64,000 nt of DNA from Drosophila miranda (GCF_003369915.1 NC_046675.1:18662001-18726000), one strand, 5' to 3'; positions 10,990 through 24,817 are shown, numbered from the stretch's first letter. Notes: generated by a model from the letters alone, not told the origin. Numbers and translations: made by a program.

Positions 10990-13900
10990 AAATTAAACCC
11001 CCACTCCCTGCTGCTGTTCCGTTTCTGGTTTCTCACCCCTTCTTTGGCCTTCCACTCTTATTCGCAGCCATTTTACTGCTCTCTCGCTGTGTTCTCTCTT
11101 TGGTCTGCCTCCCTGAGCCAGTGTTAGTCCGTCCAGCCAGCTCCACTGTCAGCGGCAGAGAGCACGAGTCCACGAGGTAGGGCCGTTTTCCTTCAGTACG
11201 ACAGCATTTCTACTCCGCCTTTTTGGGCCTTTGTGATATCTGAGAGAGTTCCGACTGGAGTCCTCCGAAACCGTACGTGGAGCTAGATCCGATATTTAGC
11301 CTGCCCTTATTGCCGGACTGCCACAGTTTCTGGCAGCGAGCGTTCGATCGTGATATTTACCAGCCGAAAGTAGGATAATCCGTTGACAAGAGATACAATA
11401 CTCGTATCTACATGCATGGAGGAAAAAGAAGCTAGATTCAATTGGGAATTGTAACTTTCCAATTTTTAATAGCTGACGGAGATTTGATTGGATGAAAATA
11501 TGTAACACAACAATTTGCGCATGCCGAACAAACAAACAGAAAGGAAGCCATCTGAATCTGTTCGAATAATCAGAATCAGAATCAGAATGCAAACCGACCA
11601 GAACACGCGCCACGCCACTCCTTCGGTGCCTGTGCCACCTCTGTCAACATGGACACGTGTGTATTACATAACACACAAATTTCAGGATGGTGTGGCTTTT
11701 GGGGCTTCGTAGAATGCTAATGCAGAGCCCTTTTCCTCTGTTGGGGGTTGCGATTTTTATGGACGTTTCCCCTTCCCCGTTTTACGAGCCTCAGAATCGG
11801 AAGCGGAAGCAGAAGCAGGAGCATCATCCCCAAAGCCCCAAACGAAGCCCAAGAACCCTGCGCCCCTGCGTTTCTTCGGACTTTTACGAGCTTAATTCGT
11901 TTGGCAGCCGAGTCCCAGCCACCCCCGAACGTGAGGGGTAAACAGCGCCATTTTCAGACCGACTGCCGTCGTGCTCCCACCCACGCACGCCCACACACAC
12001 ACACACACACATCAGGGACCCATTATAATTTTACAAAATCCGAAAGTTAATCAAACAAAATGCCACAGGCTCAGGCCCGGCATCTGTCAGGGCACAGGAT
12101 TCAGAACTTCGGGATCCGGTCTCCGGGCTCTGAGTCCTGTATCTGTGCAGGGAAATGGAAACGGAAACTGCGCAATGCGGCTGCGGCTCATTTTGCTGGG
12201 GCATAAAGGCCATTAAAAGCAGATACAGCTGCTGTACAGCAAACAAAATATGGGATTAGAAATGGAACTGGCGAAGAGCGATACAAAACTGGCATTTGCA
12301 TTACGCCTAAAGGCAATTACTATAAGCTGTGAGTGCCTTGCACTTGGACTCCAAGATGTCGAAAAATGTGAGAGCGGCCATCTTTATGATTCAATTCATC
12401 TTTTTATCAATTTGGTGGTCACTCGTCGCCGGCCACTTCTCGCTCCTCGGTGGTCCGTCCGCCATTCAATTTCAATTTAACGAGTACTTAATTTGAGCAA
12501 GTGTTTGCTTGGCTGTAAATATTTATGGCCATCGTATTCGTAGGTACTATGTATGTTTCGTTCTTTTGCTCTCGATCTCGCTCTCTCATCTGTCTATCTG
12601 TGCGTTAGGCGTTTCATACATTTATTGTTTTATTGCCAGTATAATGCATTTATTTTATTGAGATAGTCGTAAATGGCCGACGCGAGCCGCCCCCTACTGC
12701 CAATTGGTTCAAGCGTAATTAACTGAACGCCGTTTTAGCCTGCCTAATTAGTGCCGGGGGCAGTGGCATGTGGTCTCCAAATTGATCAAATGTCAAAGCC
12801 GTCCAAATAATAATAGAACAAGTTTCGTGTCTGTGCCGTCGAGCGGAACGTTCATCGAATGGAAACTCTTTTCGAATTGGGTAGCCAAGTGGGAAACAGT
12901 GGAAAGTAATTAAATTACTATTTAATTTGATTACGATTCTTTTAAATCAATTTTCAGTATATTATATATTTACGACTACCATAAAAAACAGTGCATATGA
13001 TACAGGTACAAGGCATAATTCTCGACTCGACTGCTGATCGGAAATACCATACAAATTGAAGGAAGCGCTTCCCGCGCTATCCAGATCGGATTTTTTTCCG
13101 TTTCTTAAAAGGATGAAGTTGGATTGGGCCAAGTACTGACTAAGCAGCATGCAATTTGTCTTTTCTTTCAATTCTCTTGAAAAATACCTTTTCTGCCAGA
13201 TGTACCTCGAAAGTAAAATTATTGCCAACTTAAGTTGGACAGCTTTATCTTTATAGTAAGAAGATTTAAGTCAAGTAAATAGCATTCAACGTATTCACAA
13301 TATGATTTTGATAAAAATATGAATACACATTCAGTTTTTCATCGAAGAGCTAACTTTTTGATGCACCAGCTCCAAGTTTACTTTTCTTTTGAATTGTCTA
13401 ATTAGTGAATCCTTACCGTCTTGTGGGTAATAATTATCTCCAGGTAAGCTGAAATTGTATTGGGAGTAATTTTCAGTTTTCCTCCATGAGTTGGAAGCCG
13501 AGTTTCCTCATGTTTCATATAGCACTTTAGTAAATCAGAACAGATATCACTCAGCACTTTTCCAGTTGAATGTAATTGTAAATGTCTACGACTAAGACTG
13601 TACGTGTACGTGTGGCATCATTGAACCATTTATGGACACCGCGGACTTGCAACAATTCACTTCGAAGCGTGGTCTTGATTTCCGATCGCAAATCGTATTA
13701 ATTACTGCGATTGAGCAAGATTATCCCTAGTCGACAGTAGTGGAAATGGAGTCGGAGTGGAGCACTTTATGGACGACACTCCGCGCTTTTAATTTCGACT
13801 TTATGCGACGATGATGACGACGACAATGACGACTCGAGGTACTAAAACTCCATTGTAAAGTGGTAAATACTCGGGCGGCGCACCGTAAAAAACGCCAAGC

Positions 13901-16900
13901 GCCAAAACCAGAACAACAGCATTAAAGACAAGACGTATACACACACCAGTACAGTGTGCGCATATTGGGCTGGTCTCCTCCGTTTGCCTCTGTGTGTGTG
14001 TTGGCTTCTGGGTGTGTGTGTGTGTGTGTGTGTGTGCGCGTGTGAGAGAGTGAGGCAAATAAGAAATCACCACTGAGCGCTCTTCTGCAGCGAGTGAAAT
14101 CTGTGGGCTGTCGGCTTTCGACTCTTTCGCTCTCGGTAAACTCTCGAAACCGGCCGAGGTTTGGCTTTCTCGGCAGAGCAAGGCACACACAACAGTAAGG
14201 ATGGGACAAGGATGGGAAAAGGAATACACACCGAACACCTGATTTAAAAATAAAATACACTATATTTTAATGAGCGTTTCTCTGTCAGATCCTTAAAAGG
14301 ACGCTTAGCTCATATGCCACATAATTTGGCCTATGATTCAACGAAATCTAAGTGCAACTGATGGTGCTGTGAAACGAACTATAATTATAAATATTCCGAG
14401 GACCGAGTCTACGACATTAGAATACAGATGAAGTTTAAATAAGTATGAAATAAATCCAAGTGTATCTAAAATCTCATATATTGGCAAACTGTTATTATGA
14501 GGCATTTGCAATTTGGGCCATTCATTTAAGCATCACTTTAGATGGCAAATTACGATCCAATAATTCAAGATTCGATTCAGTGAGCTTGAAAATATTTTGC
14601 AATTTGCTGAATATGTCCTTCGACGTTCGACGTTCGTCGTTGTGAACAATTTGATATTTTTGGCGACAAAATAAACCTCCCCAAAAGACAGAACCGGACC
14701 CGTGGAGGAGGTGAAGGCGGAGCAGGGCAGTCAGCCATCTTGCGCGGACATTTTTGTGTATCGAAAGAGTCGCAGCGGCCCGAAGGGGAGGAATGACTGC
14801 GGAGAACTACTGTTCCGTGTCCTCGCCCTCGTGCACAAAAGGCGACTGCTAATCGGCCTGGGCTGGGCTGGGCGAGGCGAGGCGAGGCGATACATTTAGG
14901 AAATTGTAGCCGGCATTTTCGCATTCCATTTTCGTCGCGTTTTCTTGACGGTGCCAGGAGAAGGCAAACATTTTACGACTTATAAATTATCGTTGTTTTT
15001 CTTTGAGTTGCGCTGCCGGTCGCAGGACACCCAGAAGGGCTAGGGCTAGGGTGTCCAGGGCCTTGGGCATCGGCCATCGGCCATTGGCCATTGGGCTCTA
15101 CTGATTGTGGAGTTTTGGGACATAAAGAGACTGACAGGCGAAATTTATGGCCTCTACAGTTGCTGGCGCAGGCGGGCACAGGGCTTGGCTCTCATTCTCC
15201 GCGCTAGACATTCGAAATTATTTATTTAGACGCACATACACAGAGAACTGCATAAGATAATGGGCTTGGTCCTTCGGACTAGCAGACTAATAGCCAATCT
15301 TACTAATGGAAAATATATTCAGTATCAATACAATTGACAAAAACTAAATCCATATTCGCATCTCTAAGCACTAATACAAATTCAAACCCCTGGCGATAAC
15401 TGGAGTTAACATTTTTCTTCGACTTCCGAAATCAAATCGATTTTGATAAGCTTAGTACTGTGAAAATTGTGTAGGAAATGGTTTCTAAGCCCGTTTTCAC
15501 CAAAACCCTATAAAACCACAATTTTCTGATCATATTGGGCTCAAGATTGAAACCTATCTTTCATTCATATAGGATTTTAATGGCACCTTCAACGTCTGCT
15601 TCAATATCATCACACTTCACTTCTCTCATGTGCCTGTGACGAGCTCTGCTCTTCTTTCTATCCATCAGCCCATTAAATTTGGTATGCAAATCACATTTTG
15701 TATTTCTTTTTTTTTTTGTAAGCGCGCTATAAAATTCAAAAGGTTTTATTATAATTTGTTTTTCCCCGCCTTGGGTGTGCGGCTATAGGAAGGAGACAAG
15801 TTCTAAAATTCATGCAATGCATTTGACATCAGCTGGCCGGAGCCATTTTAATGTTGCCGAAAAATGTAATTTCCGCTGTCGTCGTTCTTTGCCACTGCCA
15901 TAAAAGTGATGCACAACTTCATCGGCTCCATCAGACTCATCAGCATTAAAATCGCGATGGCGGAAGGGAAGGGCAACCACGCTGGCAACAAAGACGCGAA
16001 CGGGAGGCACTGACAAAATGTCCTGGCAAATCGAGCGGAAGCAGCGTCCTACCAGGGATAAAACCGCCTCCGTCATTGCGCATACGCCTTGTGGGCGACT
16101 GTAGGGCCTTGCAGTTGTCCCCCTTTGCAGCAGGCTAGAGTCGAGAAAACAACAACAGTTCTAAGAGCACTGCAGAGTTTTATTATTTTGTTTAATTGGC
16201 TATAACAGTTTTTTACAATCGGACGTCAGAAGTAGTCGCCTCTAGCTCTGCCACTGGCTTGACTGACTGCCACTAGAGCTGTTTCGCTGCCGCCCCTTCA
16301 TTATACACTCACTTGAAGCAGCTTTATGTGGCTGTAGGTCTAGGGCCTGTACTTTTATGGAGTCCGCTGGTATTGTAGCCAAATTGCTGTTGCCTGTTCG
16401 CGCAGGGAAATATTATTGACTATCCAAGCTAATTGAGACATAAACTTAATTTGATGGCTGATTCCATTTTCATGCAAACGACATTTAAGAATCAATGCAA
16501 CGAATGTGAATCAATGTGAATCGACGTGCCCCAGAAATCGCGTGAGCCCCCAGCCCCATCGCAGTGCTTGAATTTGCATAACAAAGCCCGATAGACCGGC
16601 AGACAGGCTGACAGAAGTAAATAAAACACACTAATTCACACACAGTATTCACAGAGAGTTCACGATCTGATCTGTTAGGCTAGGCGAAAGCCAAAGGCGA
16701 CGAATGTGATTTTCGCTCCTTATTCCGGGCTGGCTACGAGGGCTTTTTTCTATGAACTGTGCCAATAGGAGCCCGACACAAAGAGCCAAATAAATTGTTA
16801 ATGACTCTAATTATTTTCATTGCAGAATTATAACATTATATTTACTTCCATCTTGAAAAAGAACAGAGAGCCATTGGAAGCCATTTTTTATCCAGAGTTA

Positions 16901-19900
16901 TGGTGTCCCTTTTGTCGATGGGATCGCAAAGGTATCAATATTAGAGGTTGACTTTTAACTGCTGCACTACACTTTACTCTTGAGCAGTGCACTTGCCCTG
17001 AAATCGGAAATTGCGACCTGCTGTGAAAACGTTGAAACGGGTTCGCCACAGCCCCAGCTACAGCCACAGCACAGAGCCCCAGGACTAGACACGTAGGCTT
17101 GGGCGGAAAAGAGAATGAGTCGGCTCATGATAAGTCAAGATACTCGTATACAAAAGGAGGCTATAATTTATGTAAATGAGAGCTACAGGGCTCGCTACAG
17201 AGCTACAGGCCGCGGCCATTCGTTCGTGGGCTCCAAAACGGCAAAAGGTGGCCGAGCCCGGTGCCTGAAAGCCGTGGACCTTGAGTGGCGAAGGGCGCGG
17301 CATTCGCGCCACCGCCTCAGCTGGACCAGCCTTGCGTTCAATTACAAAGTCATAAATTCTCCTTTCCATTTGACACATGACATCCCATAAAACTTGTTAA
17401 AAAGTACGGCCACAAAGGCAAAACCTCTCGTTCTGGGTCTGAGCCCCGGATGGGAATGGATTCGATTTGATTGGAATGGAGAATGGCGCGGAGCATGGAG
17501 GGAGATACACACAAATGCACACATACACATACACACTCACACACTCACACACTCACACATGAACAGTCGAAGAGCATGAAAAACACAAAACACTGCATCC
17601 AAAATGGTAAATTCTGTTTCACAATCTCAACGACTCGGTGGCCGTAAAAAAGAGGGTCCCTCTTTATTCTTTTTACGGACGCCGAATCATATCAGATTTC
17701 TTTTCATTTCTGTGCACCACACTACACTGCCTTTCGTTTTGGATGTGGATTCGGGCATGGCATGCAAGCCTTGGGTTGAACTCGTTCCCGTTTGAGCTGC
17801 ACCGAGCCAAGTCGAGACGAAACGAAACGAAAGCAAATGGCGGTGGCATTAAGCGACTGGCATTTTATGGACTCCGGCCTGAGTAGTCTACAACGCGAAG
17901 CTCATTATATAAATCTCATTGATCCGCCATCAAAAGATTCACTTTAAATGCCTGGGCATGAGAGTGCAACGCGGGGTTGCACGGCACCGTATTTTAAGGC
18001 CTTGGATTGGACGCCAAGCCTGTGGCGTTTGTTTCTAAGAATGTAGGAGTATTCAAGAACTTTTGTTTGTGGCCCGGCCCGTAATTACTGAAAAATGAAT
18101 GAGATTCGCTTAAGTAGCTGCTTGAAGAAACTACGAATAAGAAGATTAATTTGGATCGAAAAACTTAGTTGACATAGAAAGGAAACAAACCGTCTATCTG
18201 GTGGGTTTCCACATCCAGCCATCTGTGAATCGGCAACACAGTCTCCAGGCCCAAAAACCAACTAAAAGCTCGGGGAGAGGAAAATCCACTTTGTGACAGC
18301 CATTCGCATAAGCTTCTCTTCTCAAACATTTGAGGCAATAAAAACGAAATTGACATTTTCGTAAAGTCCGTCGCTTGCAATAAATTTGCTCCTTACTGGA
18401 ATTTCCGTTTATTTCTACGAATTTCTCTGGCATTGGCAGACAAAAGCGCTCCTAACATTGTAAGGAGACATTTCTTGAGGCGAGCTCCGAGTCTGGGGGT
18501 GGGACATGGTCGCTTCTCAGCTGAATGTGAATTGCCCGCCGCCGCAGTCTCCGTCTTTTACGAGTTCACGTACTTACGGGTCCAGTTCTGATGCCAGACC
18601 GCATCCCTGGCCGGACTGTGCTGCACCTCGAAGACGATTAGGGTTTACGAGGACGCTCCAAATCCGTTTAGATTTCATATTCGACGGAGCAGAAACTGAA
18701 GCCGGTCTAGACACTTATACCACGTGGAGCAGCCCCGTCGGAACTTGCTGAGAACATCTCCCAATTGCTCTGATGCCAGTGGTGCGGATTTTCTGGCCCG
18801 GACACGAACGGCAATTTGACCGACGATCGCGCACCACACGTGTTGGTTACCTCTGAGCTCAAAAGCCGCACTGATTTGAATCATCTGCACTGCCCGGGGC
18901 AGCATCGCATAGTTCTCCCTGACCTTGAACACATAGCTCGGTGGTGATCTACATAGTGGACCCAGGGCCCAGGGCCCAGGGCCGAGAACCTCCGCCCAGG
19001 CCTCAACTCTTTTCATCGGATAAAATGAAATGGTTCTAGAAACCAGACCATTATTGTAAGTGCATTATGTTCAAGGACACAACTGCTTCCCTGAGGCAAT
19101 CGCATCCTTTCTTGCGTAATGTTACGCTCGATTTGATCGCCATAATGAATGACGCCCAGGTCGTTCTTCGCCAAGGTCGCAACTAAATGTACGTGAAGCC
19201 TGAACTGGAAAAATAGACATATGTACTGAAAATCAAGTTTATAAGGAAACGTTATGATGGTTGTGGCATATTTTATAAACATAAAATCATATTTTAACAT
19301 AAAACATTTACCCTGTGATGTTAATTAATCTACATACTTCAAACATATGAGTATCCACACGAAACACAAAGTGGTCATATTTTGAAAGAATCTTACATTT
19401 CTAGAAAACTGTAAAATACATACATACATACATAAAGAATATTGAAAATTACACAGACGGAGTTCTCTGCGAGCATTTTAAACTAGAGGAGGGGTTTTTT
19501 TTAGCTATCGAGTTTTATTTCAAAATAAATTTGACAGGCCTTTTAAGACTTGGTTTGTTAAATAACATAAAAAAATAATATGCACACTAAGCAATAGTAT
19601 AATAATATCTAAGTAATATAATATAATATTTATGCCATTATATTTGCGCCGAGATTGAAAATATTAAAATGAAAGTGTTTTCAATTACATTTTGATATTA
19701 ACATGAAAATATTTCATTTCAAAATATATATTTCATAATAAATATTTTCATGTTTTAATTAGATTTATATCCTAAAAATTTACAATATGTATGTAATTTA
19801 AGTCAAAGTGAATTCTTTTTAATTTGACTATGTTTCTATTTGAAATATTTAGTTATATTTAGTTTACTTTGTAATTGTTTCTCTCAGTGTGATAATATAC

Positions 19901-21553
19901 AATAATAGATCCCACTGGCTACAAGCATTACACAAATAAAACATACCATTTTGTCAAAAAAAAATCGGAGAATTTTAGGCGTTACTATTCAAGTATTGAA
20001 TAAATACATATCATATGCATATGCCGGGAAAATTAAATATCTGATTAACATTTATTGTTGGGATGATCCGGAAACCAACTCAAAAATAACCTAGGGATAG
20101 TTTTCTTCAACTGCCAACATTTGTTTGATAACACATAGATTACGATTCTCATCAAAAAACATTTTAACAATAATCCATCCAGATAGATCCCTCTCAAGGG
20201 CAAACAACACACAATATTCTTGTAGTTCAATTCATACATAAATACGTTTAAATTGAATGAATGAACACATAAAATCAATAAATTGGCAGCCATCATGGAT
20301 TTTGGCCCCGCCCATTTGGTGCAACTCCATGGACTCTTATACTTTCAGCTCACATATCTAGTATAATAGCGGCGAGCTTTTGTTAGATAATTCATTTCTT
20401 GCATCTCTGACAAAAGGTGAAATATATAAAACAGCTATGTATATTTACATAAGTGTAGCGCCAAAGAGCGGCCGAAAACTCAAAACGTATGTAGAAAGTA
20501 TGTATGTATGTAGTACTATTTTGTAGATTTCACATCCTTCATTGTATCTAGCAGCATACCAGTGCATACCAGCTTTTTACAGGTTTTATCCAAACTACTG
20601 TGTTATCCGGATTATTTTTATAGCCGGAAGGCACTCTTTTTCGTTCAATGCCCTCTGGCCCAATGTCGTTTCGTGCCCTCTGGCGGAGGGAAGCCATCTG
20701 GACATCTTATCGGATTTTCTAGCTCACACGCCTTGCAAGTTTAATACTTTATAGTAGTATTTTCTAGTATTTTCCAGTATATTTTAAGACGCGTTATGGA
20801 CCCACCTTTCTTGTCCAATGCACCAATGTAGAAACAGTGTAGAAGTGCCACTTCGAGTCATGTCCCAGGCCACATCGAATACTAATCGTGATCAGCATCG
20901 AATTCCTGGTCGTTTGCCATCAAAATCTCAATTTTTTCAAAAATGTCGGAAAAAAAGCCATGTCAAAAAGTGGATAACGGAGGTTTTTCACACTGGCGCT
21001 TCCATGGGACTCATATGGGAAAAATACGGCCAAAATATTTCTGAAACGTACACATTTCGCCTTCAGGTGTCGCCTTTGGTAATTACATGCAAATGTAGCT
21101 ATCATGTAGCAAATGTGTAGTTAGCATGTCAAGAAATGAATTTAGTGGAAATTGTTGTTGACCGGTTTTGCTCAAACCTTATTTTATAAGCAATGCAACA
21201 AAGATGAAAGCTTACAATTTAAGCAGTCTTGTAGGAAATTGATTTAATAATCGGATAAAATTATGAGCTCAGAGGTGAGGGTCTCAGCTAGCTGGTAATA
21301 TTCAACCGAATATCAAAACGATGGAATATGATGGAGTAATTCGTCAGTATATTTACCGTAGAATTTGAAAATTGTGACGTATTTCGGTATATTTCTAAAA
21401 TGTAAAATGGCGCGAACATCGAAAAAACAACAACAACACGCAAATAAAGCCAATTTTTTTCTAAGTTACGAAAAGTTATGAGAAATCATAAAAAATCAAC
21501 AGAAAAAGCCATGACGGACGTCGTGTGTCATCTATTTTTTGGGCCAAAAATTT
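10990..21553. other. Long non-coding stretch, no gene recognised
   Basis: About 10.5 kb without a supportable gene. It contains (CA)n at 11,992-12,011, (TG)n at 14,011-14,036, CACA/ACTC repeats at 17,518-17,561, GGCGA repeats near 14,874-14,889, a GGGCCCA repeat near 18,961-18,984, and an AT-rich block at 19,300-20,060. One ATG-started frame of 113 codons on the minus strand (18,675-19,016) has fairly coding-like codon use but no recognisable domain. At 21,330-21,400 two short GTATATTT phrases resemble those near 40.7 kb. Confidence 0.45.
14011..14036. repeat. (TG)n microsatellite
   Basis: This is an uninterrupted GT/TG dinucleotide run. Both minus-strand open frames across it are low-complexity artefacts. 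Confidence 0.9.
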
Positions 21554-21647
21554 GCTGGCAAATTGTCGCTTGCCCTGCCCGGGGGTGCCGGCTGGGCAAT
21601 GGACACTGCATTATCCCGGGCGAGGATAATGCAGTGTCTAGCTAAGG
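21554..21647 (+). ncRNA. Candidate HDV-like self-cleaving ribozyme in LINE leader
   Basis: At the expected 5' end of the LINE, GCTGGCA (21,554-21,560) can pair with TGCCGGC (21,586-21,592) as P1. CCC/GGG flanking TGCCCGG can form P3 with a C-containing loop. TGGGCAA follows P1, as in HDV. A 17-bp hairpin (21,600-21,616 with 21,624-21,640, 7-base loop, one G-T pair) sits where P4 should be. GCTAAGG follows at 21,641-21,647, like the HDV J4/2 strand that holds the catalytic C. P2 is only weakly seen (GCC with GGC). HDV-like ribozymes are established at the 5' ends of several insect LINEs. This assignment is from reading only, without covariance scoring. Confidence 0.5.
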
Positions 21648-23290
21648 CTATGGTCCATCGTCTTCCCGATCTAAAGTCGGGGGAACTGAACCAAGGCCAT
21701 GGCTAGAGGTGCCTGGCGGCCAGGCATAAAACGCTAGGGGGTGGTCCCCCCGAAAAACATTAACCGGTATGGACCTTCGGGCCAAATATGGAGGCTGATA
21801 AGGAGCAAGCACGGGTTGGGATGTCAACCCAAAAACGTCGGTGGAAAGCGTGACTGCAACCACCGGTGGGCACGGGAGGAGCAATCCTCTCTGCCTGTCG
21901 CCAGCGGTCACACCTCGGGCATGGCGGGAGCAGGCCATGTCAGTTGTAAATACTACTGCCACAAAAACGACGCGTTGCAGGGTGAGCCGCGCGGGTGCCG
22001 TTGTCGACGCAGACTCGGACCCGGAGAGCGTGCTATCCATTAGCAAGACCGAAGAGGAAAGCCTTCTCCGCTCGCCGGAACCAGGTACCAGCTCCCTGCG
22101 TAGGGAAGGGCCGAAGCGTTCCAGGGAGGGGATGAAGGCAAAAGCTCAGTATAAGGCGGCCCTCAAGTTACTGAGCCGGCTCCAGGGCAAGGCGGATTCT
22201 CCCAAGAGGAGAAGTCCAAGCTAGCCTGGGCTGAGCAATGGGTACAGGAGGGCCGCGAACACTACGCGCAGTTACCCCAGATGAAGGCAACAAACGGTGG
22301 ATTCGCCAACAAGGTGGAGGAGATGTTGGCCACCAAGAGGCAACGCTCGATCGAGAGTGCTACCAAAGACACTCCGGCGAGCAAGCGGCAACGCGGGCCC
22401 AAGGTGGCCACCCCCAGCCGAAGACGAGGAAGCCGAGACAGAAGGCCATGAGCGAGGTGTCCAAGAGACATCTCATTGTGGCCTTGATCGACCGCAGCGA
22501 CGAGAACGGGAAGATGACGGCGGCGCAGTGGAAGTTAGTCCACGCGCAGCTCGTCGAGGCACTACTCTCGCGAATGGAGGAGGACCCCAGCGCTCCCATG
22601 CCCACGTTCGATGGAGCGGGATGGCTGAACGGGGTCAAAATCCTCAAATGTAATGACGACCCAACGCGGCAGTGGCTGGTGCAGAAGGTGCCCGTACTGG
22701 AAGCTCTGTGGGAGGGGGCCCAGCTGGAGGTGGTAGGCTGGGAGCTGATCCGGTCCATACCAAAGGCGAAGGTGCTCTTCCCTATTGCTGCCCACGGGGA
22801 GCGAGCACTGAAGCTGCTGCAGAGTCAAAATCCGGACGTGCCGACGGCTGACTGGAAGGTTCTGCACGCCGGTAGCCCACTACCCAACGGGGGGGGGCCA
22901 GCACGTGATCCTCCAGATCAGCAAGGAGGCGGAGGACATCTTGTATCCCAAGTTCGGGAAGATGGCGTGGGGCGTAGGTAGCGAAAAAGCGCCACCCTCC
23001 AGGCAGGCGAGGTCGAGTAGGACCTAGGTCTGGAGACCATAGTGGAGGCCGCCCAGGGTCTTGCGCTGGACGACTCGCAGGAGGAGGAGGACGGTGACCT
23101 GACAATCATAGTCAACCCGTCGTGCGAGGTTGAGTTAGCCACCCATGACACTAAGGGTGCTGCAACTCAATCTTCACAAAAGCAAGGTAGCGTCGGCGGA
23201 GCTTCTCCTTTCTCGGAAATCTCACCTTCTGCGAATCAATACACCCTTTCGGAGAGTTCTAAATATATAATAAAGAAGCTTTTAGAGTTA
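21554..23290 (+). mobile_element. LOA/Bilbo-type LINE, 5' half only
   Basis: This is a non-LTR retrotransposon with a structured leader, an ORF1 and only the first codons of ORF2. ORF1 starts around 21.65-21.84 kb and is broken by frameshifts near 22.2, 22.44 and 22.89 kb (a run of seven G). Its best part (22,448-22,980) reads VSKRHLIVALIDRSDENGKM and continues through EVVGWELIRSIPKAKVLFP, a pattern I associate with the DUF4780-type ORF1 of LOA-clade LINEs. ORF2 starts by overlapping ATG at 23,145 with LQLNLHKSKVASAELLL, the usual opening of the endonuclease domain, then stops matching. LINE copies normally lose their 5' ends, so loss of everything 3' of ORF2 codon ~25 points to a later deletion or a chimeric insertion. 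Confidence 0.75.
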
Positions 23291-24660
23291 TTGAGCCTTG
23301 AAACTCAGTTATAGAACCACAAATATGTGTTTTTCCAGACCACAAGAATTTATTACTTTTATACTCTTTCGTTTCGGAAATTGTTTCTACTCTGCAAGCC
23401 GTTGCAAACATCCCGGCAAAACTATAATACTACACATCTGCAAGGGTCTTGAAGCACAAATACGCAGTTATTTGTCACACTGCAGTACTCCGCGCGCCAT
23501 TACTTTTCACAACAAGCCCCGCCCATCGTGGAGAAGAAGCAATGAAAATTCGTTGCGTATCTATGTATGTGAGCGGCAACAATGTGGCGAGACAAGTTAC
23601 ACGCACACATAGAAGACAGGTAAGGTGGTGGAAGCGCTGCGCCAGTTGGTGGTTAAAAAGATACCGTGTCCGTCCGCAGTCGGAGGGGGTGGGTGGAAAT
23701 GAAGAATGAATTTATTTAAGCGGCGGCAATCCTTAAAGCCGCCATTTCGTTTTCCGTTATGAGCTCCAGGCTCAGGCTGTGGACTTTTATGGTCCTACGT
23801 GATCTCGTACTGCACTCCGTGGCCCATCGGAAGCCGTGGGAATTTGCTCAAATGCCATTTTACGCCAACCATAAACCGAAAATGGGGACCGGAAATCTGT
23901 TTGTCCTTCTTCCAGAGTGACGTGCCACAGAGATTGCTTTGAATAGTAACACGCATACCCAGATAGTGCAGTCAACTTAAAAAGATATACTCGTAAAGCA
24001 CTGCAATGATAACATTGTCGTTCTTTACGGGGGCACAGTTTCAGATTCTTGAGAGGCTACCAGAGACATCTTCTTTGCAAATTAAATTCATGAATGTTCG
24101 TGTATGATTTCGATTGGTAGAATATATGTAGCAAGCTGATCAAAAATGGTCTCTACATAATAGTGTCGATACGAGTATACTCGTTTATGTTCCTATCCTC
24201 CCCTATTCCTTTGAAGAAGAGCACATAAACATATAACATATATAGGATGGCACTGCAGAATATAGTGAGAAAGACCTTTTTCCAGATGACTAATCGTATA
24301 TTATTCATAGAAACATTGATCTGCAATGAACAATTTCAGCCCTCGGAGCCAATCTTTCAGTCATTGTCATACTTATGGTATGTAAAGATGTACACAAAAA
24401 CAAAAATTATGTTAAATGATGATCCAGGTTGAAACGGGCTACATATCGCAATTTTTGCGACTACGATATTCGAAAAATTTGTATAAATTAACATTTAAAA
24501 ATGTGTTTTTCTTTTGGAAATTAAATATTTTAGTTTAATATTCCATGAAATCAAAAGAAAACGAAAAACGAAAAATTCGAGTATTTAGGAATAGAATATA
24601 TTGTTTATATATTTTTCCCGCTCATACACTTTTATATATACATATATGTTTAAAGAGCAA
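23291..24660. other. Non-coding stretch
   Basis: No gene recognised. The first part is moderately GC-rich; AT content rises after 24,000. Short open frames on both strands lack any recognisable domain. Confidence 0.45.
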
Positions 24661-24716
24661 TTTTAAATCGTAAGTTCATTAGAAACCGGTTTTAAATCGT
24701 AAGAATCTTACGATTT
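24661..24716. repeat. Direct and inverted repeat of AAATCGTAAG
   Basis: TTTTAAATCGTAAG occurs at 24,661-24,674 and again at 24,690-24,703. The second copy is followed, after AAT, by its inverse CTTACGATTT (24,707-24,716). The result is a 10-bp perfect stem with a three-base loop. Confidence 0.85.
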
Positions 24717-24817
24717 GATAAAACCAGACACGCATTTTTGCGATTTGCGGTAACCGGAGCACGGCTGTAAATATTAAAAAAAAAAAAATAATAATCATTT
24801 GGACATTTTTTTAAATA

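Noticed and set aside
13801..14260. Two long minus-strand open frames
   Set aside because: Both run through the (TG)n microsatellite, giving HTHTHT or threonine-histidine runs. They have no domain and no conserved start.
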